A stretch of DNA of 64,000 nt from Duganella rivi (GCF_009857435.1 NZ_WWCK01000008.1:186001-250000); one strand, 5' to 3'; positions 43,399 through 54,000 are shown, numbered from the stretch's first letter. A program made the numbers and translations. The notes: generated by a model not told the origin, from the sequence alone.

Positions 43399-44898
43399 TT
43401 AGCGCACTTTAAAGAACGCCATCGAGCTTTGTAGCTGCTCCGCCTGCGCGCTCATTTCTTCGGCGGTGGCGGCCAGCTGTTCGGAGCTGGAGGCGTTCAT
43501 TTGGGTGGTCTGGCTCAGTTGGCTCATGGCCGAATTGATTTGGCCCGCGCCGGCCGATTGTTCTTCCGACGCCGCCGTGATCTCCTGCACCAAGTCCGAG
43601 GTGCGTTTGATATTCGGCAGCATGGTGTCGAGCAGGGCGCCGGCTTTCTCCGCCAGCGAGACGCTGCCCGACGCCACTTGTTCGATTTCCTGCGCCGCCA
43701 CCTGGCTGCGTTCGGCCAGTTTGCGCACTTCGGCCGCCACCACGGCGAAGCCTTTGCCATGTTCGCCGGCGCGTGCCGCTTCGATGGCCGCGTTCAGCGC
43801 CAGCAGGTTGGTCTGGTAGGCGATATCGTCGATGATGCCGATCTTCTTGGCGATCTCGCGCATCGCCGTGACGGTGGAGCGTACTGCTTCGCCGCCTTCG
43901 CCCGCTTCCTGCGCGGCCTTGCCGGCCATGCTGTCGGTGACCTTGGCGTTCTCGGTGTTCTGCGAAATGGAGGCCGACATCTGCTCGATGGCGGCGCTTG
44001 ATTCTTCCGCCGCCGCGGCCTGCTCGCTGGCGCCTTGCGACAGCGATTGCGCGGTGGCGCTGACTTGTTCCGAGGCGCTGGCCAAGGCCTCGGCGCCGTC
44101 GTTGACTTCGCCCACCACGCGCTGCAGGTTGCCGACCATGCTGTTCATCGCCGCCAGCAGGCTGGTGGTGTCGCCCGGCTTGACGCGTACTTGCAATGCC
44201 AGGTCGCCATTGGCCACGCGGTTGACGATGTCGGCGGCGTAATCGGGTTCGCCGCCCAGTTGCTTGAGCAGGGCGCGCGTGATGAAGGCGGCAATCAGCG
44301 CTACCGCCACCAGCGTGCACACGGCGATGATGATGGCGTTGCGCACTGCCGCCTGCTTGGCGGCCACCGCGCGCTCGGCGCCTTGCTTGCCCAGATTGAC
44401 GTTGTAGTCGAAATGTTCGTCGATGCTGGCCTGGAAGGCCTGGATCGTCGGGAACGCCTGCTCTAGCAAGTCGCGCGCCTTGTCGTTGTGGTTGAGGCGC
44501 GACTGTTGCAGGGTCGCGTCGATTTGCGGTTGCACCTTGGCCCACGCGTCCTTTTCCCGCGCCAGCAAGCCCTTGTCGTTGTCGTCCGAGATCAGGCCTT
44601 CGTACTTCTTGATGTTGTCGTCGACCCGCACGCGCATTTCGTCGACCTCCTTGTCGAGCGCCGCGTTTTTTTTCTCGTCGGTGTTCAGCACGTGCTGCGT
44701 GACGCGGATACGCATGCGCAGGAAGCTTTCACGCAAGCGGTCCAGCGTGACGAGGCTGGGCACGGTGTTTTCGGTGGAATAGTTGGCGGCATCGTAGACT
44801 TCATCCATTTGGTACAAGCTGGTAGCCGCCAACAGCACGATGCCGGCCAGCGCGGCCCCCGCCAGTAATCCCATCTTCTGCGCAACGCTTAGTTTCAT
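43399..44898 (-). CDS. Methyl-accepting chemotaxis protein
   Basis: A 499-residue chemoreceptor. TM1 is at about residues 9-28 (LLAGAALAGIVLLAATSLY), followed by a helical periplasmic four-helix-bundle sensor of about 160 residues, TM2 (NAIIIAVCTLVAVALIAAFI), HAMP (DYAADIVNRVANGDLALQV) and the cytoplasmic signalling domain with IAYQTNLLALNAAIEAARAGEHGKGFAVVA at the tip. A strong GGAGGGAAAG precedes the ATG at 44898. The GGDEF-EAL gene ends 26 bases upstream, so the two probably form an operon that links chemotaxis with c-di-GMP. No CheR-binding pentapeptide ends the protein. Confidence 0.95.
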   Translation of the reverse strand: MKLSVAQKMGLLAGAALAGIVLLAATSLYQMDEVYDAANYSTENTVPSLVTLDRLRESFLRMRIRVTQHVLNTDEKKNAALDKEVDEMRVRVDDNIKKYEGLISDDNDKGLLAREKDAWAKVQPQIDATLQQSRLNHNDKARDLLEQAFPTIQAFQASIDEHFDYNVNLGKQGAERAVAAKQAAVRNAIIIAVCTLVAVALIAAFITRALLKQLGGEPDYAADIVNRVANGDLALQVRVKPGDTTSLLAAMNSMVGNLQRVVGEVNDGAEALASASEQVSATAQSLSQGASEQAAAAEESSAAIEQMSASISQNTENAKVTDSMAGKAAQEAGEGGEAVRSTVTAMREIAKKIGIIDDIAYQTNLLALNAAIEAARAGEHGKGFAVVAAEVRKLAERSQVAAQEIEQVASGSVSLAEKAGALLDTMLPNIKRTSDLVQEITAASEEQSAGAGQINSAMSQLSQTTQMNASSSEQLAATAEEMSAQAEQLQSSMAFFKVR

Positions 44899-44924
44899 TG
44901 CTTTCCCTCCGGGTTGTAAGTGGC

Positions 44925-47204
44925 TTACGCGGCCGCCACTGCCGTACCTCCTTGTAACCTTTGGATCAGGGCCGGCAGCGGCACCGGCCGCGCGTACAGG
45001 TAGCCCTGCATGCTGCTGCAGTCGTGGGCGATCAGGAAGTCGGCCTGCGCCTGCGTCTCCACTCCTTCGGCCACCACGCGCAAGCCGAGATGGCCGGCCA
45101 TGGCCAGGATCGATTGCACCAGCGCCTTGCTGCTGGCGTCTTCCGGCGTATCCATCACGAAGCTGCGGTCGATCTTCAATTCGTACAGCGGCATTTTCTT
45201 CAGGTAGGCCATGCTGGAATAGCCGGTGCCGAAATCGTCGATCGAGAAGCGCAGGCCCATCTCGGTCAGCTGGTGCATGCGGGCGATGGTGTCGTCCATC
45301 TTGTCGATCAACAGGCCTTCGGTCACTTCCAGCACCAGCAGGCGCGCCGGCGCGCCGGTGTCGGCCAGCACGCGCTGCACTTGTTCGACAAAGTCGTGCT
45401 GGCGGAACTGGGTCGGGCTGACGTTGACCGACAGCGGCATGGCCAGGCCGGCCGCCTGCAACCGCAGCACCGCTTCGCAGGCCTGGCGCAAGGCCCAGGC
45501 GCCCAGTTCGACGATCAGGCCCGATTCTTCCGCCACCGGGATGAAGACGTTCGGCGGCACCATGCCGCCGTCGGCTTGCGGCCAGCGCATCAGCAGTTCG
45601 CCGCCGATCACGCGGGCGTTGCGGTCGACCTGCGCCTGCACGTGCATTTGCAGTTCGTTGGCGGCCATGGCGGCGGCCAGGTCGCGTTCCAGGGTCAGGC
45701 GGCGCTCGACCTGCGCCTGCATCTCCGATTCGAAGAAGGCGATGCCGTTGCGGCCATCGGACTTGGCGCGGTACATGGCGGTATCGGCCTCGCGCAGCAG
45801 GTCGTGCGCGGTTTGCTGGCCGGCTTCGCCGCGCGGCAGCATGGTGACGCCGATGCTGGCGGTGGAGTTGTAGGTCTGGCCTTCGATGTCGAAATCCTGG
45901 CCGATGGCGCTGCGGATTTTTTCCGCCACCGTCAGCGCCGCGTGGGTGGCGCCGGCCAGCTCGTGCGACAGGTGGCCGAGCAGCACCACGAATTCGTCGC
46001 CGCCGATGCGCGCCACGGTGTCGGCCTTGCGCATCAGTTTGCTGAGGCGGGCGGCGGCGTTGCACAGCAGGGCGTCGCCGATGGCGTGGCCGCGCGCGTC
46101 GTTGATGGTCTTGAAGCGGTCAAGGTCGATGAACATGACGGCGCTGTAGGTGCCGCCGCGCTCGGAGCTGGCCAGCAGCTTGTCGATGCGATCCATCAGC
46201 AGGCGGCGGTTGGGCAGGCCGGTCAGCACGTCGAAGAAGGCCAGGCGGTGGATGTCGTCCTGCGATTTCTTGCGCTCGGTGATGTCGCGCTCGACCGCCA
46301 CCCAGTGGGTATTGACGCCGCCCTCGTCGGCAAACGGCACCAGCTCGGTCTCGACCCAGTAGGCTTCGCCGCTCTTGGTGTAGTTGAGCAGCTCGGCACG
46401 CACCGGCTCGCTGCGCGCCATGTGGCGCTCGATTTCCTCGACCACCGACGGCTCGGTGCCGGGGCCGCGTAGCAGGCGCAGGTTTTGGCCGATCACCTCG
46501 TCGCGGCGGTAGCCGGTGCGGCGCTCGAAGGCCTCGTTGACGAAGATGATGTGCTGCGCGGTTGCCGGGTGGTCGGCGTTCTTGTCGACTTCGGCGATCA
46601 GCACCATGTCGTTCAGGCGCGCCACTGCGGCCGAGGTCAGGCGCAGCTCGGCATTGAGCAGGGACAGTTTATCGAGCGAGCGCTCGAGGTGCTGCAGCAG
46701 CACCGCGCACGACAGCGTCAGCACCGCTGTCATGAACATGAAGTTGATCGAGATGATGGCGGCCTTGAGGAAACCGTAATCGGGCAGGCCTTCGAGGTGC
46801 AGGTTGGCGTTGTCTTCAAAGCCCAGCACCATCACGGCCAGGCCGGCCATGACCAGCGTCCACAGCGCCGGGCGCAGGCCGAGCAGCAGCGCCGCCAGCA
46901 CCGGCACCGCCATCAGGTAGATCTGGCTGACCGGGCCGACCTTGAGCAGCAGGGCAATGCCGAGCACGAAGGCCACCGCCAGGAAGTTGACCACGCGCGC
47001 GGTGTAGGCCAGGCTGCGCCAGCGCCAGATCACGCCGACCCAGACCAGCGCCACGCTGTCGACGATGGCAATCGACCACATGCCCTCGCTGACGGCCAGC
47101 AGCACGCTGGGCACAGCCGTGGCCAGCCCCAGGATGAACACGACCAGTAGCAGTTTCGCAAAGATTTGCGCGCGCCAGTGCGCTATGTCATTTGCCACGG
47201 CCAC
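44925..47204 (-). CDS. Membrane PAS-GGDEF-EAL protein
   Basis: A 759-residue inner-membrane c-di-GMP enzyme. The first 185 residues contain about five or six hydrophobic helices, like an MHYT/MASE-type sensor, then a PAS domain with a PAC segment (about 200-325, VERDITERKKSQDD). The GGDEF domain has an intact IGGDEFVVL. The EAL domain has GELLMRW instead of EALLRW but keeps the Glu, and SVNVSP, EVTEG, DDFGTGYSS, LKIDRSFV and AEGVET are present. Both synthesis and hydrolysis of c-di-GMP are therefore possible. The start is uncertain: a GTG at 47204 has GGAGG eight bases upstream; an in-frame GTG at 47213 abuts that site. Confidence 0.92.
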   Translation of the reverse strand: MAVANDIAHWRAQIFAKLLLVVFILGLATAVPSVLLAVSEGMWSIAIVDSVALVWVGVIWRWRSLAYTARVVNFLAVAFVLGIALLLKVGPVSQIYLMAVPVLAALLLGLRPALWTLVMAGLAVMVLGFEDNANLHLEGLPDYGFLKAAIISINFMFMTAVLTLSCAVLLQHLERSLDKLSLLNAELRLTSAAVARLNDMVLIAEVDKNADHPATAQHIIFVNEAFERRTGYRRDEVIGQNLRLLRGPGTEPSVVEEIERHMARSEPVRAELLNYTKSGEAYWVETELVPFADEGGVNTHWVAVERDITERKKSQDDIHRLAFFDVLTGLPNRRLLMDRIDKLLASSERGGTYSAVMFIDLDRFKTINDARGHAIGDALLCNAAARLSKLMRKADTVARIGGDEFVVLLGHLSHELAGATHAALTVAEKIRSAIGQDFDIEGQTYNSTASIGVTMLPRGEAGQQTAHDLLREADTAMYRAKSDGRNGIAFFESEMQAQVERRLTLERDLAAAMAANELQMHVQAQVDRNARVIGGELLMRWPQADGGMVPPNVFIPVAEESGLIVELGAWALRQACEAVLRLQAAGLAMPLSVNVSPTQFRQHDFVEQVQRVLADTGAPARLLVLEVTEGLLIDKMDDTIARMHQLTEMGLRFSIDDFGTGYSSMAYLKKMPLYELKIDRSFVMDTPEDASSKALVQSILAMAGHLGLRVVAEGVETQAQADFLIAHDCSSMQGYLYARPVPLPALIQRLQGGTAVAAA

Positions 47205-47291
47205 GGGGACCACCTCCAGGTGCGTTTGCGGTTCTTATCTGATGCAACCGATAGTACCCGCATTCGCACCTCGTGTCACCGTGGCAATTTA

Positions 47292-47924
47292 TCAGTCGCC
47301 GGCCTTGACGCTGCCGATCCCGGCCACGTCCTTGTTGACGGTTTTCGGGTGGCCGTAGTAGGTCAGGCCGCCGATGCCTTTGGCCACGGCGTTCAGCAGT
47401 TCGGAGGCGTACACGCTGATATTGCCCACGCCTTCGAACTGGACGTCGACGCGCTCGGCCTGCAGCTTGCGGGTATCGACCTCGCCCACGCCCTTGGCGG
47501 CCAGGCGCAGGTACTTGACCTTGCCGTTGGCGGCCAGGTGGCCGGCGCCGAGGTAGCTGATGTCGAGGCGGTCGGTGTTGACGTTGTTGAGCAGGGTCTC
47601 GCCGGCGCCTTCCACCTTGACCCGGCTCAGCGAAGGCACGGTGATAGTGATGGTGGGCGCGCCCTTGGACGAGCTGAATTGCTTCTCCGGCAGCGAGATT
47701 TGCAGCTCGTTATCGATGACTTCGGTTTTCAGCAGGCTGACGAATTTGTCTTCGCCGCTGACCACCACCGACTGCTTCTTGCCCACTTCCACCTTCATGG
47801 CAAACGCGCCCTTGGCGTTGATGGCAATGAAGCCGGGCAGGGTGCGCGTGGCTTCGGCAGCGTGGGCGGCGGACAAGCCAGCAAACAAGGCGGGGATCAG
47901 GACGGCGACAGCGGTACGGCGCAT
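47292..47924 (-). CDS. Head-GIN domain (DUF2807) exported protein
   Basis: A 210-residue exported protein with signal peptide VAVLIPALFAGLSAAHA. The mature part is a head-GIN/DUF2807 domain: LPGFIAINAKGAFAMKVEVG, then a beta-helix with VKVEGAGETLLNNV, ISYLGAGHLAANGKV and AAKGVGEVDT repeats, ending YYGHPKTVNKDVAGIG. It lacks the lipobox of the paralogue at 42522. AGGAATT precedes the ATG. The envelope role is unknown. Confidence 0.88.
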   Translation of the reverse strand: MRRTAVAVLIPALFAGLSAAHAAEATRTLPGFIAINAKGAFAMKVEVGKKQSVVVSGEDKFVSLLKTEVIDNELQISLPEKQFSSSKGAPTITITVPSLSRVKVEGAGETLLNNVNTDRLDISYLGAGHLAANGKVKYLRLAAKGVGEVDTRKLQAERVDVQFEGVGNISVYASELLNAVAKGIGGLTYYGHPKTVNKDVAGIGSVKAGD

Positions 47925-48037
47925 GATAATTCCTCGGTAAAGTTAACAAATTCGACATGTTAATTTTACTGAAGTTTTATCCTGCGCCGCGAAGTTTGCG
48001 ATGAACGGTCGAAATCGCGGCGTGTGTTGCGCTAGTG

Positions 48038-50569
48038 CTACGCTCGCAGGCGCGCGAACAGGCGTTCGATGTCGATTTCCTGGATCAGCAGGTTGCCCTG
48101 GTTGGCCTTGATCAGGCGCGGCGCCAGCGCGCTGTCGCCGCCGCCCAGCGGCGACTCGGTCATGTCGATGGTGTCGAACTGCTGCACCGAGTGCAGGTCG
48201 TCGACCAGCAGGCCGATGGTGCTGGCGCCCTGGTGCACCAGCATCACCTGGCTGTTGTCGGTGACCGTGCCCGGCTTGCCGGTGGCCAGCAGCGCCAGGT
48301 CGAACACCCAGACGAAGTGCTTCTGGCCGCCGGCCAGCGGCACGTCCAGCATGCCGAGGCGGGCCGGGTGGCCGGCGCTGGTGGTGCGCTGCACCTTGGC
48401 GAACGGCACCGCTTCCTGGATCTGCGCCGCGCGCAGCGCCATCAGGGTGCGGCCGGCGTAGAAGATGGCGAAGTCGGGGCCGGTGTCGCGCAGGCGCTCG
48501 ATGCGCACGCTGGCGCGCTGCGGCAGCTCGTGGCGCACCGGCCCGAAGGCTTGCAGCAGCACCGCGATCACCGGCTGCTCGACGCCGTCCACGGCGCGGA
48601 ATTCGCGGTAGCCGGCGGCGCGGGTGCAGGCGGCAATCACGTACTGGCCGTCATGCTGGAGGATGCGGGCCACGCTGGCCGCGCCCTCGGCCGCCTGGGC
48701 CAGCAGGCCGGTGTCGAATTGCAGCAGGTCGCCCGGCGCGCAGGCGGCGTCGGTGCTGGACAGCACGCGGCCTTCCGGCGTGACGAAGTAGGCGCGCATA
48801 TTGGCGCGGCCGGCCACGCCGCTGTGCAGCATGTTGAGCAGCTCCGGCTTGGTGTCGAACACGATGCCGATGCCGCCGATCACGGTGGCGCTTTGCTCCG
48901 GGTGGCGGATCGCCGCGTGGTAAGTGTAGGCGTGCTCGCCGCCGTACAGCGCCGACGGCGCGAACGGTTCCGGGTAGTGATCGAGTTCGCTGCGCAGCGC
49001 GCACACGCGGCTCAGCGTGTCGCTGCCGATGCTGCTGCCGACCGCGTCCTGGTCGCCGGTGCTGGCGATGATGCGGCCGCTGCGGTCGTAGACGAACAGG
49101 CGCGCGTACACGGTGTACAGGCTGTTGATGTAGCGCAGCACTTCGCCGATGGCGGCGGTTTGCGCGGCCGAGGGTTCGGCCAGTCCGCGGCGCAGCTGGG
49201 CCGATAAGGCCCACCAGCGGCAATCGTTGGCGCGCTCGTACAGGTTGCGGTCGAGCATGTCGACCAGCAGCTGCGAGGTCAGCCCGGCCTCGCTGATGCT
49301 GGAGGCCAGCACGGTCTGGTACAGATCCTGGATCGAGTGCGAGAACAGCGCGTCGCTGCGCTCGCCGGTCTCGGTGATCTGGTCGAGTACGGTATTCAGC
49401 TTGTTGATGCCGCCGCTGTGGCTGCCATCGGCGTTGACCTGGTCGTTGGCGGCGCTGGTGACCTTGCCGTTCCAGACGATGCGCTCGATGGTGCGGGTGG
49501 TCTTGGTGACGGAACTCATCAGGTCGTGCAGCGAGGGGCTGAAGGCCTGCGCGTGCGACAGCAAGCCTTGCATCAGCGCCGGCTCGACCTCGGCCAGCGA
49601 GTTCACGCCGTGGTCGCGGAAGGCCAGGTCGACCGGGATCATCAGCTGCGCCTTCCAGCCGCTCGGGCCGGGATAGCCCTGGTAGCCGGCCGAGCAGAAG
49701 GTGCGCACCAGGTATTCGCGGCCGCCGAACATCAGCAGCTGCGGGTGGCCGTCGGCGTTGGTCGGCACGCGCACGCCGGCCGGGATCCACAGCGGGTCGG
49801 CGCTGCTGATCACGCGATCGTGGGCATCCAGCAGCAGCATGTTGGCGCGGTGCGAGGGGTCGCGGTAGGCGGCAAAGATGGCGTCCATCTCTTGCTCGAA
49901 GTTAAAGCACAGGCACAGCACGCCGGCCGGTTCGCCGGTCTCGGGATGCAGCATGCGGTGCGAGTAGACCAGCGCGCGCGATTTGCCGGGACGCAGGTCG
50001 GTGGCGCGGAAGGTTTCGAGGTAGCCGCTGGCATCCAGCGTGGCTTGCAGCAGCGGGTCGCGGCTGTAAGTCACGGGCGTGGCCGGATCGGCTTGCACCA
50101 GCACCCGGCCTTCGAGGTCGAGCAGCAGGATTTCGTCGTAGACGGTGTACTTGTCGCGGTAGTCGGACAGGCGCTGGCGCGCCTGCTCGCGGTCGTCGTC
50201 CAGACCGGCGACAAAGCGGCACAGCTCGACGTCGGTGGCGAGGAAGCCGACATCAGCGGTGCGCTCGAACAGATTGCGCACCAGGATGTCGATCGCGTAG
50301 CGCGCCTGGGTGCCGAGGTCGGCCAGCACGTGGCGCACCTTCTCTTGCACCAAATTGGCCACCAGCGCTTGCTCCAGGTGCGCAAACCCGGTGCGGGTGG
50401 CCACCATGGCCGGCAGCAGCAGGCGCGCCTCGGCCGGGCAATTCATCTTGGCGGACGACTCGATCAGCCGCCACATCTGGTTCAATTCCCGCAGGGAGAG
50501 TTCGCAGCGGGCAACGTCGGGCATATGGGGTAGGAAGCGGCCCGAATTAGCTTCATGGTAAATGGTCAT
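48038..50569 (-). CDS. Double-Cache / CheW fusion protein without membrane segments
   Basis: An 843-residue protein. Two similar sensor halves can be seen: about 60-330 (YAIDILVRNLFERTADVGFL, then ILLLDLEGRVLVQADP) and about 400-640 (LLVDMLDRNLYERANDCRWW, then LFVYDRSGRIIASTGD), each a helical lead followed by a Cache/PAS-like unit. The C-terminal 140 residues are a CheW domain (FAIFYAGRTLMALRAAQIQE ... GLLVDDLHSVQQF), which docks to CheA and receptors. There is no signal peptide, transmembrane helix or MCP hairpin. Cache domains usually face outside, so a cytosolic sensor that feeds directly into the chemotaxis array is suggested. A sigma-54 promoter lies 33-49 bases upstream of the ATG. Confidence 0.85.
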   Translation of the reverse strand: MTIYHEANSGRFLPHMPDVARCELSLRELNQMWRLIESSAKMNCPAEARLLLPAMVATRTGFAHLEQALVANLVQEKVRHVLADLGTQARYAIDILVRNLFERTADVGFLATDVELCRFVAGLDDDREQARQRLSDYRDKYTVYDEILLLDLEGRVLVQADPATPVTYSRDPLLQATLDASGYLETFRATDLRPGKSRALVYSHRMLHPETGEPAGVLCLCFNFEQEMDAIFAAYRDPSHRANMLLLDAHDRVISSADPLWIPAGVRVPTNADGHPQLLMFGGREYLVRTFCSAGYQGYPGPSGWKAQLMIPVDLAFRDHGVNSLAEVEPALMQGLLSHAQAFSPSLHDLMSSVTKTTRTIERIVWNGKVTSAANDQVNADGSHSGGINKLNTVLDQITETGERSDALFSHSIQDLYQTVLASSISEAGLTSQLLVDMLDRNLYERANDCRWWALSAQLRRGLAEPSAAQTAAIGEVLRYINSLYTVYARLFVYDRSGRIIASTGDQDAVGSSIGSDTLSRVCALRSELDHYPEPFAPSALYGGEHAYTYHAAIRHPEQSATVIGGIGIVFDTKPELLNMLHSGVAGRANMRAYFVTPEGRVLSSTDAACAPGDLLQFDTGLLAQAAEGAASVARILQHDGQYVIAACTRAAGYREFRAVDGVEQPVIAVLLQAFGPVRHELPQRASVRIERLRDTGPDFAIFYAGRTLMALRAAQIQEAVPFAKVQRTTSAGHPARLGMLDVPLAGGQKHFVWVFDLALLATGKPGTVTDNSQVMLVHQGASTIGLLVDDLHSVQQFDTIDMTESPLGGGDSALAPRLIKANQGNLLIQEIDIERLFARLRA

Positions 50570-50601
50570 TACGTTCAGCTAGACACAAAAAATAGTCTTA
50601 G

Positions 50602-50618
50602 AGCAATTAATGTGCCAA
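50602..50618 (-). promoter_or_regulatory. Sigma-54 (RpoN) promoter of the Cache-CheW gene
   Basis: Read on the minus strand, TTGGCACATTAATTGCT matches TGGCACG-N4-TTGCW with one difference. The GG and GC elements are separated by exactly ten bases. The predicted start is near 50591, about 22 bases before the ATG at 50569. Confidence 0.8.
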
Positions 50619-50642
50619 GGAAATATCTATGTTCCATGAAAA

Positions 50643-50665
50643 ACGCCATCCGCTGGGGATGGCGT
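50643..50665 (-). terminator. Rho-independent terminator of the PsiF-type gene
   Basis: Arms at 50643-50651 (ACGCCATCC) and 50657-50665 (GGATGGCGT) are perfect around a 5-base loop. On the minus strand a T-run follows at 50638-50642. It lies about 30 bases after the stop of the PsiF-type gene. Confidence 0.85.
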
Positions 50666-50693
50666 AGGCTGGGCGCTGCGGCTGAGGGCCGGC

Positions 50694-50981
50694 TTATTTG
50701 TTGCTCAGGCATTCTTTCATGAAGGCCTTGCGTTCATCGCCTTTTTTGCCGGTGGCGTCGGCATTACATTTTTTCATCTTGTCCTGCTGGGTCAGCTTGG
50801 GCGCTTCGGCGGCGGGCTTGGCGCTCAGGCACTCCTTCATGAAGGCCTTGCGTTCATCGCCCTTTTTGCCGGCGGCGTCGGCATTACAAGTTTTCATCTT
50901 GTTCTGCTGGGCGGTCGGCTCGGCCGCGTACACGGCGCCGCTGAGGGTAAGGATCAAGCTGGCTACGAACAGTTTTGTCAT
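50694..50981 (-). CDS. PsiF-repeat protein, exported
   Basis: A 95-residue protein with signal peptide (KLFVASLILTLSGAVYA) and two copies of the PsiF repeat (KMKTCNADAAGKKGDERKAF and KMKKCNADATGKKGDERKAF, each ending in MKECLS). Each repeat has two Cys. PsiF is phosphate-starvation-inducible in E. coli, but its role is unknown. ATG 50981 has GGAG five bases upstream, better than the in-frame GTG at 50987. A PhoX-type gene lies elsewhere in the window; no link is implied by position. Confidence 0.88.
   Translation of the reverse strand: MTKLFVASLILTLSGAVYAAEPTAQQNKMKTCNADAAGKKGDERKAFMKECLSAKPAAEAPKLTQQDKMKKCNADATGKKGDERKAFMKECLSNK
50703..50910. repeat. Direct repeat inside the PsiF-type gene
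   Basis: Two units of about 88 bases (50703-50790 and 50823-50910) with a period of 120 bases differ at only a few positions, so the two PsiF repeats are a recent or conversion-maintained duplication. Confidence 0.8.
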
Positions 50982-51038
50982 GGTCACTCCAGTGGTTGGA
51001 CGGCAGCTTTACTATACGACAGCGTTGGCTAGCCGTCA

Positions 51039-54000
51039 CTACCCGCCATACGGCGTGTACTCAAAACCGTTACCGATCACGCCGATCAGCGCGGCCTGGT
51101 TTTCGGCGCTTTCGCTGAACGAGACCAGCACTTCGGCGCGGGTGGCGTTGTTGTGTAGGGCATCGAACCAGTATTGCTGGCCGGCGACGTCCGGCGCGCG
51201 GTGCAGCACGTTGTTGTACAGCAGGGTGACAAAGCCGGCGTCGTCAACTGCCGCGCCGCCGTTGCGGGCAATGAATTCGGCGCTGGCGACGAATTGGCTG
51301 GCCACCTGTTTCAGGCTGCTGCCTTGATCGAGCGCCTTGATCCAGTAACCGAGTCCCGCTTGGTCGGGTGTGCGGCCAAAGGCGGCTTGGTACAGGCGGT
51401 AGGCCTGGCCGCCGTTGCCATCGATATCGAGCGCGATGGCCTTGGTGTTGAACAGCAGGCGTTCGACATCGACCAGCGTGTCGCTGGTGGTGGCGCCGAA
51501 TTGGTAGTTCACCACGGCTTGGTTGCCATTGCGCGTGACGCGGAAGAACGAGTCGGCGTCGCTGTAGACCACGGTATCGATGCCGGCGCCGCCGTGCAGG
51601 GTGGCGCCGTTGTGCTGGCCTAGCAGCAGGTCGTCGCCACTACTGCCGCCGGCGGCGAACGGCGTGGTGGTGATGGTGTAATTTTGCAGGCCGTCGAAAG
51701 CGACTCCGGCGGCATTGACGAGGGCGCCGCTTTCGATGCTGAGCTTGTAGGTCATGCCCGGCTTCAGGTGCGGTATGGGCAACGGGAGTACCAGCGTGGT
51801 ATTGAATCCCGCGCTAATCTTGTATTGGCTGATGGAGTAGGTATTGCCGGCCTCGTCGACGAGCTTGATCTTATTGTCGCCGATGAGGCGCAGCGCTTCG
51901 TTGAAGTTCAACACAATCTTGTCAGTGAGCTGGTGCAGGCCGGCTTCGCCGCTGGTAGAGGTCAGCAGCTGCGGCTTGGCCGGGATAGCCTGCGCCGAAA
52001 GCACATAACTGTCGGTGAAGGTCGTGCTGCTGCCCTTGTTTTGAACTTGCACGTAGTAATCACCGCTGCTCTTGACGGTATAGCCGAGCGTGGTGCTGGC
52101 GCGGATCGCGTTGCTGGTCGTCATAAGGTTATGCTTACTGTCAAACAGCATCAGCGGTGCGTCATAGACGGCGCTAGAGCCGTTGCTCTTGGCTGCGCCT
52201 TGCACGTCGAACTGATAGGTGACGCCTTCTTGCAGCGAGACCTTGAACCAGTCGCTGTCGTCGACGTAGTTAATGACGCCGCGCACCGATCCGCCCACAG
52301 CCAGCGCGCCGATGGTAGTGGAGGCGAGGCCGGCGCCGTAATCATCGGCGCCGAACTTGGTGCCTATCAACTGGTACGCAAGGACGGGCGCGCCGCTCTG
52401 GCCGCTGATTTTAAAGTAGATGTCGCCGCTGCTCGTCGCCGTGATTAAGGTGGTGTCGCCATTGCTGCGCACGTAAGCGCCTTGCTTGTCGGTGACGTCC
52501 AGGCTTAGCCGCCATGAGTCATTGGGCACCACGTCTTTGAGCTCGATGGCATAGGTCTCGCCGGCAGTGACGCTCATCTTGTAGTAGTCGATGTCGCTGG
52601 AGACTTCCAGCGCGCCATTGACGGTGGCGCCGGCCGGCATAACAGCGGCGCTGACCGGGGTATTGCCGACATCGTCGCTCTGAACCAGCGTAGCCCCAAG
52701 CGAGTAGGCACCGCCGCTGGTTCCGATCTCAACGTAGAACTTGCCGCTGGTGGCGGTGGTGTACGACAGTAGCGGCGCGCTGCTGTATTCGCTAGTCGTG
52801 CTTGCCAGAGTATTGCCTTGAGCATCGACGATCTTGACCGTGGCCGAGTAGTAGCCGAGGCCACTGTTGTTGTAGCCTGACGGGCGCTGCAGGATCACGC
52901 CATAGGTCTGTCCTGCCGTCATGTTGAGCGCAAACCAGTCGCGGTCAGCGTACGATTCCAACGTACCGAGCGTGGTGCCGTTGAGCGTGAGATTGCCGGC
53001 GCTGGTTGTATTCGCGCCGAAATCGTCTTTGGCGAGCGTGGCGTTCAACAGATAGGACGCCGGCGTGCTGCTGGCGCTATTGATGGTGATGTAGTAATCG
53101 CCATCGGCGGAGGGCGTGAAGGGGGTGGTGCCATACTGCCAGTTCAGGCTGGTGGCGATGTTGGGGCCTTGGATCTTAAGCCATGCAGAGGCGTTGGCGC
53201 TGCTGCTGGTATCGGGCGAGAGTTGCAGCTCATAGGTGACGCCGGCCTTGAGCGTCAGCTTGAACATATCGATATCGTTGGCGAACGCGCTCACTCCGCG
53301 CACTGGCGTGTTGAGGGCGATGGCGGTCGCGGTGGCCGCTGTGTCGCCGTAGTCGTCCAGCGTGCCGCCGCTGGCGGCCAGCGTATAGCTGCGTTGATAA
53401 GTCTGATCGGCATAGAGGTCGCTCACCTTGACGGCATAAGTGCCGCTGCTTTTGGCGATAAAGGTCAACTCGCGGGTGTTGGTGGTGGACGTGTCGGCGC
53501 CGACGCTGTCGACTAAATTGCCGGCCGTGTCATAGAGCTTGAGCACGAGTCCGTATGAGTTATTGACGCCCTTCAAGGTCACGGTGTAAGTGCTGCCGGC
53601 CTTCAGATCGAGATTGAAGCGGTCGGTGTCGCCAGCGTATTCAATCTTGCCACTGACTTCAGCACCCACTTGCAGCAGGCCGGGCTGGACGCCGTTGGCG
53701 GTGTAGTCATCGGTGCGCAGCAGCGAGTTGAGGTGGTACTCGCCGGCGAGGTTGCCACTGATGGCGATGAAATAGTCGGTCGCCACCGCCGTCTCCACCG
53801 GGTAGCTGTCCACTGGCTTGCCGTTGATGTCATAGATCGCAATGCTACTGGTTGCGATGTCGTCGCGCGACCAGCTGAATGCGTAGTGCTGGCCCGGCTC
53901 GGCGTGGAATCTGTACCAGTCGGTATCGCCTGCCACTTCACAGCTGCCTTGCACGCTGCTGCCGGCAGTGAGGACGGCAGTGGTGTGGATGTCGGCGCTA

